Shown: positions 1 through 6,375 of the stretch, one piece after another
How positions within the stretch are numbered: position 1 is the first letter of the stretch
Layout of the letters: every line of letters begins with the position of its first letter
Origin: Bacteroidales bacterium
GTDB taxonomy: Bacteria; Bacteroidota; Bacteroidia; Bacteroidales; Muribaculaceae
Assembly (NCBI GenBank): GCA_009177205.1
Contig: WFMC01000178.1
Span: 1 to 7,932, forward strand
DNA length: 7,932 nucleotides
Reading direction: 5' to 3'
Position numbers and translations under genes: made by a program
The notes under the pieces: model-generated
What the model saw: only the letters and a program-made list of their open reading frames with translations
Databases searched by the model: none
What the model was told of the DNA's origin: nothing

Positions 1-498
1 AAGTTCTTTTAAATCTTCAGCTTCAACGCCGAACCTGCTCCCGGGAAGGCAAGGATTATAGATGTCGGTTTCAATAACACTGCATCTCGGATTAACTCTC
101 AATCCGGCTGATATTCGCTTCCCTTCAGAAGCATGAAGTTCATTATATTCCTTGATTTGAGGATAAAATTTATTGAATTGCTCTACACTGTTAAAGGTAA
201 TGTGTGAACAACCATTCAAAAATTCAGGAAAAGTCTCCTCAGTATAAACCGGGCAATATGCATGCACATCATTACCGAGATAATCCAAAGAGAGTTTCAT
301 TTCATTAATGGAAGAGGCTGTGGACGATGAAAAATATTCCTTAATTATTGGAAATGTCTTCCATAAGGCATTTGCCTTAAAAGCCATGATTATTTTGATG
401 CCGGATTCATCTTGAAGTTTTTTCAATTTCTTCATATTGCGTCTTAGCCGGCTCTCATCAACAAGATAATATGGAGTCTTTGGAATAATGTTATTCAT
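1..498 (-). CDS. nspC: Carboxynorspermidine/carboxyspermidine decarboxylase, N-terminal part (3' end beyond left edge)
   Basis: PLP-dependent enzyme of the alanine-racemase-fold decarboxylases. It decarboxylates carboxynorspermidine or carboxyspermidine in the cytoplasm, the last step of the alternative polyamine route; in Bacteroidales the expected product is spermidine. The first 166 codons are present, starting at ATG 498 and running in frame to base 1; the stop and roughly the second half of the protein are missing. The start TPYYLVDESRL, the segment MAFKANALW with the presumed PLP lysine K41, and the later SAGLRVNP...ETDIYNPCLPGSRFG block are the NspC pattern (PLP-barrel N-terminal half). 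Only 6 bp separate it from the stop of the upstream OmpA-like gene, so it is probably cotranscribed and translated from the same message. Family assignment is confident. The exact substrate (carboxyspermidine rather than carboxynorspermidine) is inferred from the host group. A diaminopimelate/ornithine-type decarboxylase is less likely because of the NPCLPGSRFG segment. Confidence 0.88.
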   Translation of the reverse strand, partial: MNNIIPKTPYYLVDESRLRRNMKKLKKLQDESGIKIIMAFKANALWKTFPIIKEYFSSSTASSINEMKLSLDYLGNDVHAYCPVYTEETFPEFLNGCSHITFNSVEQFNKFYPQIKEYNELHASEGKRISAGLRVNPRCSVIETDIYNPCLPGSRFGVEAEDLKEL

Positions 499-504
499 TT
501 CAGA

Positions 505-1170
505 TTATAATGCTATTCTTCCTTTTTTAGCTTTATCAAGCATTGCTTCTCCCGGAACGAGATAAACTTCAAGTCTTCTGTTTCGGTCTCTGTTTTCAAA
601 TGAATCGTTGGGCACAAGTGGAATATCATCACTCATTGCAAATGGAAAAAGATACTGAGTATCTACACCGGATTCTTCAAACCAATCCGCTATTGCTTCC
701 GCACGCTCGATTGTCAATGTTTCCCGATATTGTTCCGAACCGGTATTGTCGGTGTGCATCACCATCACAACCCTATACATATCCGGCTCCTTCAAATATC
801 TCTTGAAGGGCTCCAGATATTTGTCTGCCTGATTTAATAATTCCGTGGCATTAGGTCCGAAAAGTTGACGCGCAGGGATTGTAACTACAAGAATTTCATG
901 ATTTCTTATAGCATCTATCGAACATCCGCCGGAAGGATCGGTAAACAATTTATTTTTGAGCAATACATTCTTTGCCTCCTTATCCTGAAATTTCTGAATC
1001 AATTCAGCCTGTTTGCCTAAATCTACGGAATTCAATATTTCTGCAAAACTCAGGTCATCGAGGTTCTGCTTTTTCTCCGGGCGGGCGTTACACGGGAAAG
1101 ATAATGTTATCAGGAATAACATTATCAACCCTAAGTATTTTTTATATTTATGCTTCAAGCGATTCTTCAT
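505..1170 (-). CDS. Short OmpA-like periplasmic protein with C-terminal peptidoglycan-binding domain
   Basis: Exported protein of 221 residues, likely anchored non-covalently to peptidoglycan. Residues 1-29 look like a signal peptide: a basic n-region (KNRLKHKYKK), a hydrophobic core (LGLIMLFLITL) and possible cleavage after PCNA29. C27 lies next to this site, but the preceding residues S-F-P do not make a lipobox. After a linker, residues about 93-206 form the OmpA/MotB C-terminal domain: IPARQLFGPNATELL, then HTDNTGS with D141, IERAEAI with R156, and NRDRNRRLEVYLVPG. D141 and R156 are 15 residues apart, like the diaminopimelate-contacting D271/R286 of E. coli OmpA. There is no room for a beta-barrel. 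I chose ATG 1170; an in-frame TTG at 1191 would add seven residues before the basic n-region and is less convincing. The start lies inside the upstream acidic-protein gene (23-bp overlap, different frame), which suggests coupled translation. nspC follows after 6 bp. Confidence 0.82.
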   Translation of the reverse strand: MKNRLKHKYKKYLGLIMLFLITLSFPCNARPEKKQNLDDLSFAEILNSVDLGKQAELIQKFQDKEAKNVLLKNKLFTDPSGGCSIDAIRNHEILVVTIPARQLFGPNATELLNQADKYLEPFKRYLKEPDMYRVVMVMHTDNTGSEQYRETLTIERAEAIADWFEESGVDTQYLFPFAMSDDIPLVPNDSFENRDRNRRLEVYLVPGEAMLDKAKKGRIAL

Positions 1171-1450
1171 ATTCGAGTTCGGCTTTAACAATCAGATCCA
1201 CATCCTTAGGATCCATCAATATCGTTTGGTCATTCTTCAGTTCTTTCCTGACATAATTAATCAGATCATCATCGTCAAGCAGTTCTTCGTTAGTTGCGCT
1301 TGAATTGACAGTCAGATACCCTTTCCTCTCATAATAATCCCAGATTATATCGATAATATAGAGAATCTCATCATCACTATAACTTGCACTTACATCTTCA
1401 CCTACGAAATTGCGAATAAATTCAATCGCTTTATCTTCATCAAAATTCAT
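1148..1450 (-). CDS. Acidic 100-residue hypothetical protein
   Basis: I do not recognise a named domain. The protein has 100 residues, of which 28 are Asp or Glu and only 9 Lys or Arg, with no signal peptide or membrane segment, so it should be a soluble cytoplasmic protein. The first half (DKAIEFIRNF...SDDEILYIIDIIWDYYERKGYL) reads as two or three amphipathic helices with an aromatic face. A Ser/Asn/Thr-rich turn around residues 48-54 and a DDDD patch at 59-62 follow, then a second helical part (LINYVRKELKND) and a Glu-rich end. ATG 1450 is 13 bp after the rimM stop, and the 3' end overlaps the OmpA-like gene by 23 bp. The reading frame is intact and well positioned in a tight gene series, which supports a real gene. 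Similar small acidic proteins occur in Bacteroidales as far as I recall, but I cannot name a family. A role tied to RimM or to the OmpA-like protein is only inference from position. Confidence 0.8.
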   Translation of the reverse strand: MNFDEDKAIEFIRNFVGEDVSASYSDDEILYIIDIIWDYYERKGYLTVNSSATNEELLDDDDLINYVRKELKNDQTILMDPKDVDLIVKAELEYEESLEA

Positions 1451-1463
1451 AATACTTTAAATT

Positions 1464-2072
1464 TTAATCGTCTGATTCTTCTTCATCATCAGCCGCATCA
1501 TTAATATTCAAAACTCCTTCCGGAAGTTCCATTAAGACTTCCCCTTTATAACCGGTCTCTTTTATCTTCTCTTCCTCATATTGAGTTTCACTCCTTATAA
1601 ACTCTTCAACAAACGGGACCAACAAAGGTTCTTTCTTCTCATCACCCTCAGGCTGCACAATTAAAAGGAAATTGTCGGTAGTGGTGTCAATACCGGTTAT
1701 TCTGCCGATGTTGCCATATTTCTCATCTATTAATAAATAATCGGTAAAATCCTCATCCCATTCAAGTTCATCTTCATCAATCTGCAGGAACTCAGCCACA
1801 TCCTTCTTTAGCATAAAGAAATGAGTATTCGAGAGTTTATAAGCTTTTTCAAGAGTATCAATACCATCAAACATAAAAAGATAAGTATGCTTCCCTTTAT
1901 TTCTAACGCTCATCAGATAAAAAGGGATGTAAATGCCATCCATAGGAATTATGACAGGATAACCTTGATTGAATAAATCCTTGTCATAATCGCTATATGC
2001 ATTCAATTCCCCTTTCAGCGCGTGTGGCTTATAGATTTCACCTGCTTCGATGAGTTTTTCTTCTTCAATCAT
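1464..2072 (-). CDS. rimM: Ribosome maturation factor RimM
   Basis: RimM binds ribosomal protein S19 and helps assemble the head of the 30S subunit and mature 16S rRNA. The 202-residue protein has the two expected domains. An N-terminal RimM beta-barrel (about 6-95) opens with LIEAGEIYKPHALKGEL, matching the family pattern G-x-I-x-K-x-H-G-L-K-G but with Ala for the usual Gly before Leu. A C-terminal PRC-barrel (about 104-190) contains YLLIDEKYGNIGRITGI, a TDNFLLIVQ strand, PLLVPFVEEFI, and ends in the typical LPEGVLNIN. The last ten residues (DAADDEEESDD) are an acidic tail beyond the normal domain end, and the whole protein is slightly longer than the common size of about 170-180. ATG 2072 follows the murA stop by 16 bp; the leader is AT-rich without a clear Shine-Dalgarno. 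A murA–rimM pair is a familiar Bacteroidales arrangement. Confidence 0.93.
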   Translation of the reverse strand: MIEEEKLIEAGEIYKPHALKGELNAYSDYDKDLFNQGYPVIIPMDGIYIPFYLMSVRNKGKHTYLFMFDGIDTLEKAYKLSNTHFFMLKKDVAEFLQIDEDELEWDEDFTDYLLIDEKYGNIGRITGIDTTTDNFLLIVQPEGDEKKEPLLVPFVEEFIRSETQYEEEKIKETGYKGEVLMELPEGVLNINDAADDEEESDD

Positions 2073-2088
2073 AAAACTTCGGGTTTAT

Positions 2089-3402
2089 TTAATCTTCTAC
2101 TCTTTTTATATGAGCTCCCAATTGCGTCAGTCTTTCCTCAATATTCTCATAGCCCCTGTCAATTTGATTTATATTCTGAATTTTACTGATGCCTTTTGAA
2201 CCCAGCGCTGCAATCAGCAAGGCTATGCCGGCTCGGATATCGGGCGACACCATTGCTGTTCCGTGCATCGACTGGAATTTGCCGCTTCCGATCACTGCAG
2301 CTCTGTGAGGGTCACAAAGAATAATGCGTGCTCCCATGTCAATTAATTTATCAACGAAAAACAATCGGGATTCAAACATCTTTTGATGTATCAACACACT
2401 CCCTTTAGCCTGAGTCGCCACAACTAAAAAGATGCTCAGCAAATCCGGTGACAATCCGGGCCATGGTGCATCGGAGAAGGTCATGATGCTTCCGTCAATA
2501 AAAGTATCTATTTCATAAATTTCCTGCTGATTAATTCTTAGATTGTCTCCAATCTCTTCGATTGAGACGCCGAGCCTCCGGAACATATCGGGCATAATGC
2601 CTAAATCCTTTAATCCTACATCTTCAAGAATTATATCACTTCCGGTCATTGCAGCCATACCTATAAAAGAACCGATTTCAATCATATCGGGGAGACATTC
2701 ATGTATTCCACCGCTCAATTGTTCCACTCCGGTAATGGTAAGAAGATTTGAACCGATTCCCTGAATATCGGCACCCATCTTCACCAGAAGTCTGCATAAT
2801 TGCTGAATGTATGGTTCGCAAGCAGCATTATAAATGGTCGTGATACCTTCCGCCAATACAGAAGACATAATGAGATTGGCGGTGCCCGTCACTGAGGCTT
2901 CATCTAAAAGAAGGTATCTGCCTTTAAGCCCGCCGGGAGCTGTAATTTTATATAATCTCTTTTCAGAATCATATTCAAATGTGGCACCCAGATTCATCAT
3001 TCCGACAAAATGGGTGTCCAATCTGCGTCTGCCTATTTTGTCTCCTCCCGGTTTGGGAAGCACAGCTTTACCGAAGCGTGCAAGCAGAGGACCTACAATC
3101 ATCACCGACCCGCGCAAGGATGATGCTCTTTTCCGGAAATCTTCAGAATCCAGATAATCCAAGTTGACATTATCTGCTTTGAATTTACATGAATGTCGGT
3201 CAAGATATTCAGTTTTGACACCTAAATCGGAAAGCAACGAAATGAGGTTGCGAACATCCAAAATATCAGGTATATTGCTTATTGTAACTTCATCAGGGGT
3301 TAAAAGAGTTGCGCATATCACTTCAAGAGCTTCATTTTTGGCACCCTGAGGACGGATTCGTCCACTTAATTTATGTCCTCCTTCTACAATGAAAGTACTC
3401 AT
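2089..3402 (-). CDS. murA: UDP-N-acetylglucosamine 1-carboxyvinyltransferase MurA (Cys-to-Asp variant)
   Basis: Transfers enolpyruvate from PEP to UDP-GlcNAc, the first committed cytoplasmic step of peptidoglycan synthesis. The protein is full length at 437 residues. The two-lobed EPSP-synthase fold is supported by GAKNEALE near the start (K22 and N23, as in E. coli MurA), RASSLRGSVMIVGPLLARFG, the catalytic loop LPKPGGDKIGRRRLDTHF (114-131), SPDLLSIF with D320 (equivalent to E. coli D305), and SPDIRAGIALL with R390 (equivalent to R397). The loop residue that is Cys115 in E. coli is D121 here (codon GAC at 3042-3040). Asp at this site is known in Mycobacterium, Chlamydia and Borrelia MurA and gives an active enzyme that fosfomycin cannot alkylate, so low fosfomycin sensitivity at the target is expected. 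ATG 3402 lies 4 bp after the DUF4290 stop and is preceded by a long purine-only tract. rimM follows after 16 bp. Confidence 0.96.
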   Translation of the reverse strand: MSTFIVEGGHKLSGRIRPQGAKNEALEVICATLLTPDEVTISNIPDILDVRNLISLLSDLGVKTEYLDRHSCKFKADNVNLDYLDSEDFRKRASSLRGSVMIVGPLLARFGKAVLPKPGGDKIGRRRLDTHFVGMMNLGATFEYDSEKRLYKITAPGGLKGRYLLLDEASVTGTANLIMSSVLAEGITTIYNAACEPYIQQLCRLLVKMGADIQGIGSNLLTITGVEQLSGGIHECLPDMIEIGSFIGMAAMTGSDIILEDVGLKDLGIMPDMFRRLGVSIEEIGDNLRINQQEIYEIDTFIDGSIMTFSDAPWPGLSPDLLSIFLVVATQAKGSVLIHQKMFESRLFFVDKLIDMGARIILCDPHRAAVIGSGKFQSMHGTAMVSPDIRAGIALLIAALGSKGISKIQNINQIDRGYENIEERLTQLGAHIKRVED

Positions 3403-3437
3403 TATCTTAATTTTTTTTCTTTCTTCTTCCTTTTTTT
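3403..3437 (-). promoter_or_regulatory. Purine-only leader before the murA start
   Basis: On the coding strand, bases 3437-3411 are an unbroken 27-nt run of A and G, followed by TTAAGATA and the murA ATG at 3402. The run encodes the basic tail of DUF4290 (KKGRRKKK), so it does double duty. Its GGAAGAAG core is 22-29 nt upstream of the ATG, too far for a normal Shine-Dalgarno. A-rich leaders are known to favour initiation in Bacteroidota, which often do not use Shine-Dalgarno pairing, so it may set murA translation. Position-based inference. Confidence 0.3.
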
Positions 3438-4045
3438 GATTTTACCGGAGTAATATCCTGAAAATCATGAAGTAAATATGTTGTCGGGTCCAGACTGATT
3501 TTCCCACCTGAATAATCTGCCAAGTCTTTCAGAATCTTTGCATTATCAACACCTTCCGGATTATGGGCAAGCATTAGTTTTTTCATCTGGTGGGCAATCA
3601 TTGAGATTAATCTCTCTCTTTCTTCCCCTTCCTCCATTTCCGCAATAATTTTGATAATGCTTTCAAGGTTTCTGCCGTAATGGCGGAATTTTATCGGACT
3701 CCTGCCATAAGGAATTGATTCGGGTTTCGGATTGACATTCTCAGCCGTAATTACATCACACGGAAAATCAATATCCAATTCAAATCGTGCCATTATATTC
3801 AGATGATCCCAGAATTTCTTCATATTCCCTTTTTCTCCCACATTATTGGGAAAAAGAGATTTCATGACCTTAACAATGCCGTAGGCGCATGCGGTCCTCT
3901 CCTCCCTATCGGGAATTTCCACGCAATAATCAACCATGTTTTGAATATTTCTCCCATATTCAGGCAAAAGAAGTTGGGTCATGCCGGTGTTGTATGGCAA
4001 AAATTTGAATTTACTTTTTGCAATTATTTCTTCGGGTTCGTTCAT
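3407..4045 (-). CDS. DUF4290 family protein
   Basis: This 212-residue protein of unknown function fits the Bacteroidota family DUF4290 by its signature YNT...LLLPEYGRNIQNMVDYC, PDREERTACAYGIV, FWDHLNIMARFELDIDFP and YGRNLESIIKII. It is mostly helical by eye, with no signal peptide or membrane segment, so it is probably cytoplasmic. Two segments resemble each other without gaps: Y30-L64 and Y123-L157 share YGRN, an E-ER and a later M-K-x-L, which suggests an internal duplication. The last residues (KSKKGRRKKKN, 202-212) form a very basic tail that could contact RNA, DNA or acidic lipid. ATG 4045 is 10 bp after the tsaB stop; murA starts 4 bp after its own stop. In Bacteroidales DUF4290 commonly sits directly before murA as far as I recall, which hints at a wall or growth-related role, but no function is established from the sequence. 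Confidence 0.88.
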   Translation of the reverse strand: MNEPEEIIAKSKFKFLPYNTGMTQLLLPEYGRNIQNMVDYCVEIPDREERTACAYGIVKVMKSLFPNNVGEKGNMKKFWDHLNIMARFELDIDFPCDVITAENVNPKPESIPYGRSPIKFRHYGRNLESIIKIIAEMEEGEERERLISMIAHQMKKLMLAHNPEGVDNAKILKDLADYSGGKISLDPTTYLLHDFQDITPVKSKKGRRKKKN

Positions 4046-4055
4046 AATTTCTATA

Positions 4056-4754
4056 TTATATCCTTACCTTGTTTTTGGGTGTGGAAGTTTGATAATCTTT
4101 TAAATATTCGGGTACGCTATAAGCCACATCCATGAAATTTCCCGTGTTGTAATATTTTTCGGCTAATGCCGTCATATCCATAGCCGTCGGCATCTTATTG
4201 GAAAGAAATTCAGAATCAGGGAGTTTTAAAACACCTTTTGCTTTATCAATTCCGTTGCCAATCAATATCACCTTTCTTTGATTCGATAATTCTGATAAAG
4301 ATTCCTCGTTAAGTATTTCAGGTTTTGGATGTATCACAGCTTCCAATCTCAGATTGTAAGCGGCAGTATAAACTTCCATTCTTCGGGCATCTATCATCGG
4401 AACGATTATTTCATCCCCCTCACTGTCGGGCAAAGCAAACATGGCTTTAACAGCCATAATTTCCAAAGTAGACAAGCCTATCAGGGGCAGGTCTTTTGCA
4501 AAACAGAGTCCTTTTGCAAGCGACAACCCGATTCTTAAACCTGTATAACTACCGGGACCGATGCTCACAGCCACAGCATCCAACTTCAAGCCTTTACGGG
4601 TAATATCTTCCAATGCTTTTTCCACATATACTCCCAAAAGACTCGAATGCTCCATCGGTCGGTCTGATTCAACATGAAAATCAATGTTTCCGTCAATTCC
4701 GACAGCCACGGAGCAAATAGTCGAACTTGTCTCTATATTTAAGATTACACTCAT
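4056..4754 (-). CDS. tsaB: tRNA threonylcarbamoyladenosine biosynthesis protein TsaB
   Basis: TsaB (YeaZ) is the non-catalytic partner that binds TsaD and, with TsaE, allows transfer of the threonylcarbamoyl group to A37 of ANN-decoding tRNAs. The 232 residues cover the ASKHA-fold family at normal length. Seen are the N-terminal strand ILNIETSSTICSVAV, EHSSLL with H36, the family hallmark SIGPGSYTGLRIG (64-76), SLAKGLCFA, LIGLSTLEIMA, and IDARRMEVYTA (121-131). The C-terminal region is more divergent, as is usual for TsaB, and ends in VPEYLKDYQ and a short basic end. TsaD itself would carry metal-binding HxxxH motifs and be longer, so this is TsaB. ATG 4754 follows the upstream dehydrogenase by 30 bp, the joint-widest gap here, and that gap carries a good Bacteroidota promoter match. 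The DUF4290 gene follows after 10 bp. Confidence 0.94.
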   Translation of the reverse strand: MSVILNIETSSTICSVAVGIDGNIDFHVESDRPMEHSSLLGVYVEKALEDITRKGLKLDAVAVSIGPGSYTGLRIGLSLAKGLCFAKDLPLIGLSTLEIMAVKAMFALPDSEGDEIIVPMIDARRMEVYTAAYNLRLEAVIHPKPEILNEESLSELSNQRKVILIGNGIDKAKGVLKLPDSEFLSNKMPTAMDMTALAEKYYNTGNFMDVAYSVPEYLKDYQTSTPKNKVRI

Positions 4755-4771
4755 GAATTCGATTAGAAAGT

Positions 4772-4788
4772 CTAAATTACAAATTTAG
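4772..4788. repeat. Perfect 7-bp inverted repeat over the tsaB -7 element
   Basis: CTAAATT (4772-4778), spacer ACA, AATTTAG (4782-4788). The arms are perfect complements. The repeat covers the proposed -7 element, the stop codon of the upstream gene and the likely transcription start region. It is entirely A/T apart from the outer C/G pair and one spacer base, so it is weak as an RNA hairpin and has no following T-run, arguing against a terminator. It could be a small operator or chance in AT-rich DNA. Confidence 0.4.
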
Positions 4789-4810
4789 TGATTTATTTCG
4801 GTATTTGCAA
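4774..4810 (-). promoter_or_regulatory. Candidate Bacteroidota-type promoter for tsaB and downstream genes
   Basis: Read on the minus strand, TAAATTTG (4787-4780) matches the Bacteroidota -7 consensus TAnnTTTG exactly. A TTG (4810-4808) lies 20 bp upstream, in the expected place for the -33 element. Transcription would begin near 4774, giving a leader of about 20 nt before the tsaB ATG at 4754. The -7 box starts on the TAA stop of the upstream FAD dehydrogenase. I found no comparable match at the other gene boundaries. The call rests on sequence match and position only. Confidence 0.55.
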
Positions 4811-6365
4811 TTGCATCAACACACCTTCTTCCGTCGATTGCTGCAGAAATAATTCCTCCTGCATATCCGGCTCCTTCTCCTGCGGGATAAAGGCCTTGGA
4901 TGGAATGGCTTAATGTCACTTTATCCCGAGGTATTCTAATCGGGGAGGAAGTTCTGCTCTCCAATCCCAAAACAATTGCATCATTAGTGAGAAACCCTTT
5001 TGATTTTCGTCCGAATTCAGCAAAACCCTCTCTTAATCTTCCGGAAATGAATTCAGGTAATAATTTATCGACTCTTGCCGGAATCAATCCGGGCGCGTAT
5101 GAGGATTTTGGCAAGGTCTCTGAATCTTTTTGATTTACAAAATCAATCATCCTTTGTGCCGGAACTCTCAAAGTCTCTCCGGAAGCCATGTAGAATTTTT
5201 CTTCCAAATCATGTTGAAGCTCCATAAGCTCAAATACCCCCTTTTCTTTATATTCAGGAAAGTCTCCCGGACGAATCTCCACCACCATTCCCGAGTTGCT
5301 CCATTTGCCATTGCGCGCTGAAGATGACATACCATTCACTACCCCTTCTCCGGGAGCGGACATTGCAGGGACAACCACTCCCCCGGGACACATGCAGAAA
5401 CTGTAAACTCCGCGATTATTAATTTGAGTTACAAAGTTATATTCAGCCGTTGGTAAATATTTCCCTTTCCCCTCCGCGTTATGATATTGAATTCTATCAA
5501 TTATCCCGACGGGATGTTCAAGTCTCACGCCCATGGCAAATCCTTTGGGTTCCATTTCAACTCCCTGTTCATAAAGAGATTTAACGGTGTCGCGGGCGGA
5601 ATGACCGGTTGCCAGTATTACCTTACCGAAATATTTGTCACCTCCGGCATCTACAACCCCTTGGACATGTCTGTTTCCCTCATTGTCTGTGTGGATGATT
5701 AATTTCTCAACTTTCGTCCGGAATTTCACTTCTCCACCACATTCTATTATTTTTTCTCTGATTGCCTTGATAATATGAGGAAGCCTGTCGCTTCCAATAT
5801 GGGGATGAGAATCAGCCAGAATTGTCGGGGATGCTCCGAATTGCACCAACAGTTGCATCACAGCTTCATTATCCCCCCTTTTCTTGCTTCTTGTGAATAA
5901 TTTGCCGTCGGAGAATGTTCCGGCTCCTCCTTCGCCAAAACAATAATTTGAATCTGAATCCACAACGCCTGTTCTGTTGAGATTGGTAATGTCAATTCTG
6001 CGGCTGTCTACATCCTTACCTCTCTCGAGGACTATGGGACATAGACCGAATTCCAGACATCTCAATGCAGCAAAAAGACCTGCCGGTCCGGCTCCCACAA
6101 TAATGACTTTCGAACTTTCCCGAGTGACTCTTTTAAATTCGATGGTTTGCAACGGTGGTAATGCTGATTTATCATCATCGGTGGCAAATCTGACAGTCAG
6201 ATTTACGAATATATCTTTTTTCCTTGCGTCAATTGATTTTTTAATGATGCGGACATCATTAATTCTTCCGGATGGTATTCCTGTTTTTGTTGCAACCTCT
6301 TTTAGAATTTCATTCTGATTACTCGCCACTTTTGGAGTAACTCTAAGCGAAATTTCTTCTATCAT
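4785..6365 (-). CDS. COG2509-type FAD-dependent dehydrogenase
   Basis: Predicted soluble flavoprotein of 526 residues, resembling the uncharacterised FAD-dependent dehydrogenases of COG2509; its substrate is unknown. Residues 1-80 form a short N-terminal domain (EISLRVTPKVASNQ...DVRIIKKSIDARKKDI) typical of this group. A Rossmann FAD site follows: KVIIVGAGPAGLFAAL (GxGxxG at 91-96) and the acidic ribose-binding end of strand 2, VLERG (E114). Further conserved blocks are YCFGEGGAGTFSDGKL (141-155), SHPHIGSDRLPHII (186-199), the NAD(P)/FAD second motif VILATGHSARD (249-259), GFAMGVRLEHP, YSFCMCPGGVVVPA (321-334), and the C-terminal FAD-contacting LYPAGEGAGYAGGI (492-505). Cys142, Cys324 and Cys326 lie in conserved blocks, but I cannot show a redox role. 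ATG 6365 is 10 bp after the rarA stop, so it is likely translated from the rarA message. A role in quinone, thiol or tRNA metabolism would be speculation. Confidence 0.85.
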   Translation of the reverse strand: MIEEISLRVTPKVASNQNEILKEVATKTGIPSGRINDVRIIKKSIDARKKDIFVNLTVRFATDDDKSALPPLQTIEFKRVTRESSKVIIVGAGPAGLFAALRCLEFGLCPIVLERGKDVDSRRIDITNLNRTGVVDSDSNYCFGEGGAGTFSDGKLFTRSKKRGDNEAVMQLLVQFGASPTILADSHPHIGSDRLPHIIKAIREKIIECGGEVKFRTKVEKLIIHTDNEGNRHVQGVVDAGGDKYFGKVILATGHSARDTVKSLYEQGVEMEPKGFAMGVRLEHPVGIIDRIQYHNAEGKGKYLPTAEYNFVTQINNRGVYSFCMCPGGVVVPAMSAPGEGVVNGMSSSARNGKWSNSGMVVEIRPGDFPEYKEKGVFELMELQHDLEEKFYMASGETLRVPAQRMIDFVNQKDSETLPKSSYAPGLIPARVDKLLPEFISGRLREGFAEFGRKSKGFLTNDAIVLGLESRTSSPIRIPRDKVTLSHSIQGLYPAGEGAGYAGGIISAAIDGRRCVDAIANTEINH

Positions 6366-6375
6366 CTTTGAATCA

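Noticed and set aside
505..1170. OmpA-like protein as a lipoprotein using C27
   Set aside because: The residues before Cys are S-F-P, which do not fit a lipobox; a type I signal peptide fits better.
1189..1191. TTG as the start of the OmpA-like gene
   Set aside because: It would place seven extra residues before a normal signal-peptide n-region; ATG 1170 gives a standard signal peptide.
4772..4788. Inverted repeat as a transcription terminator for the FAD dehydrogenase gene
   Set aside because: The stem is nearly all A/T, only 7 bp, has no following T-run on the minus strand, and overlaps a promoter match.
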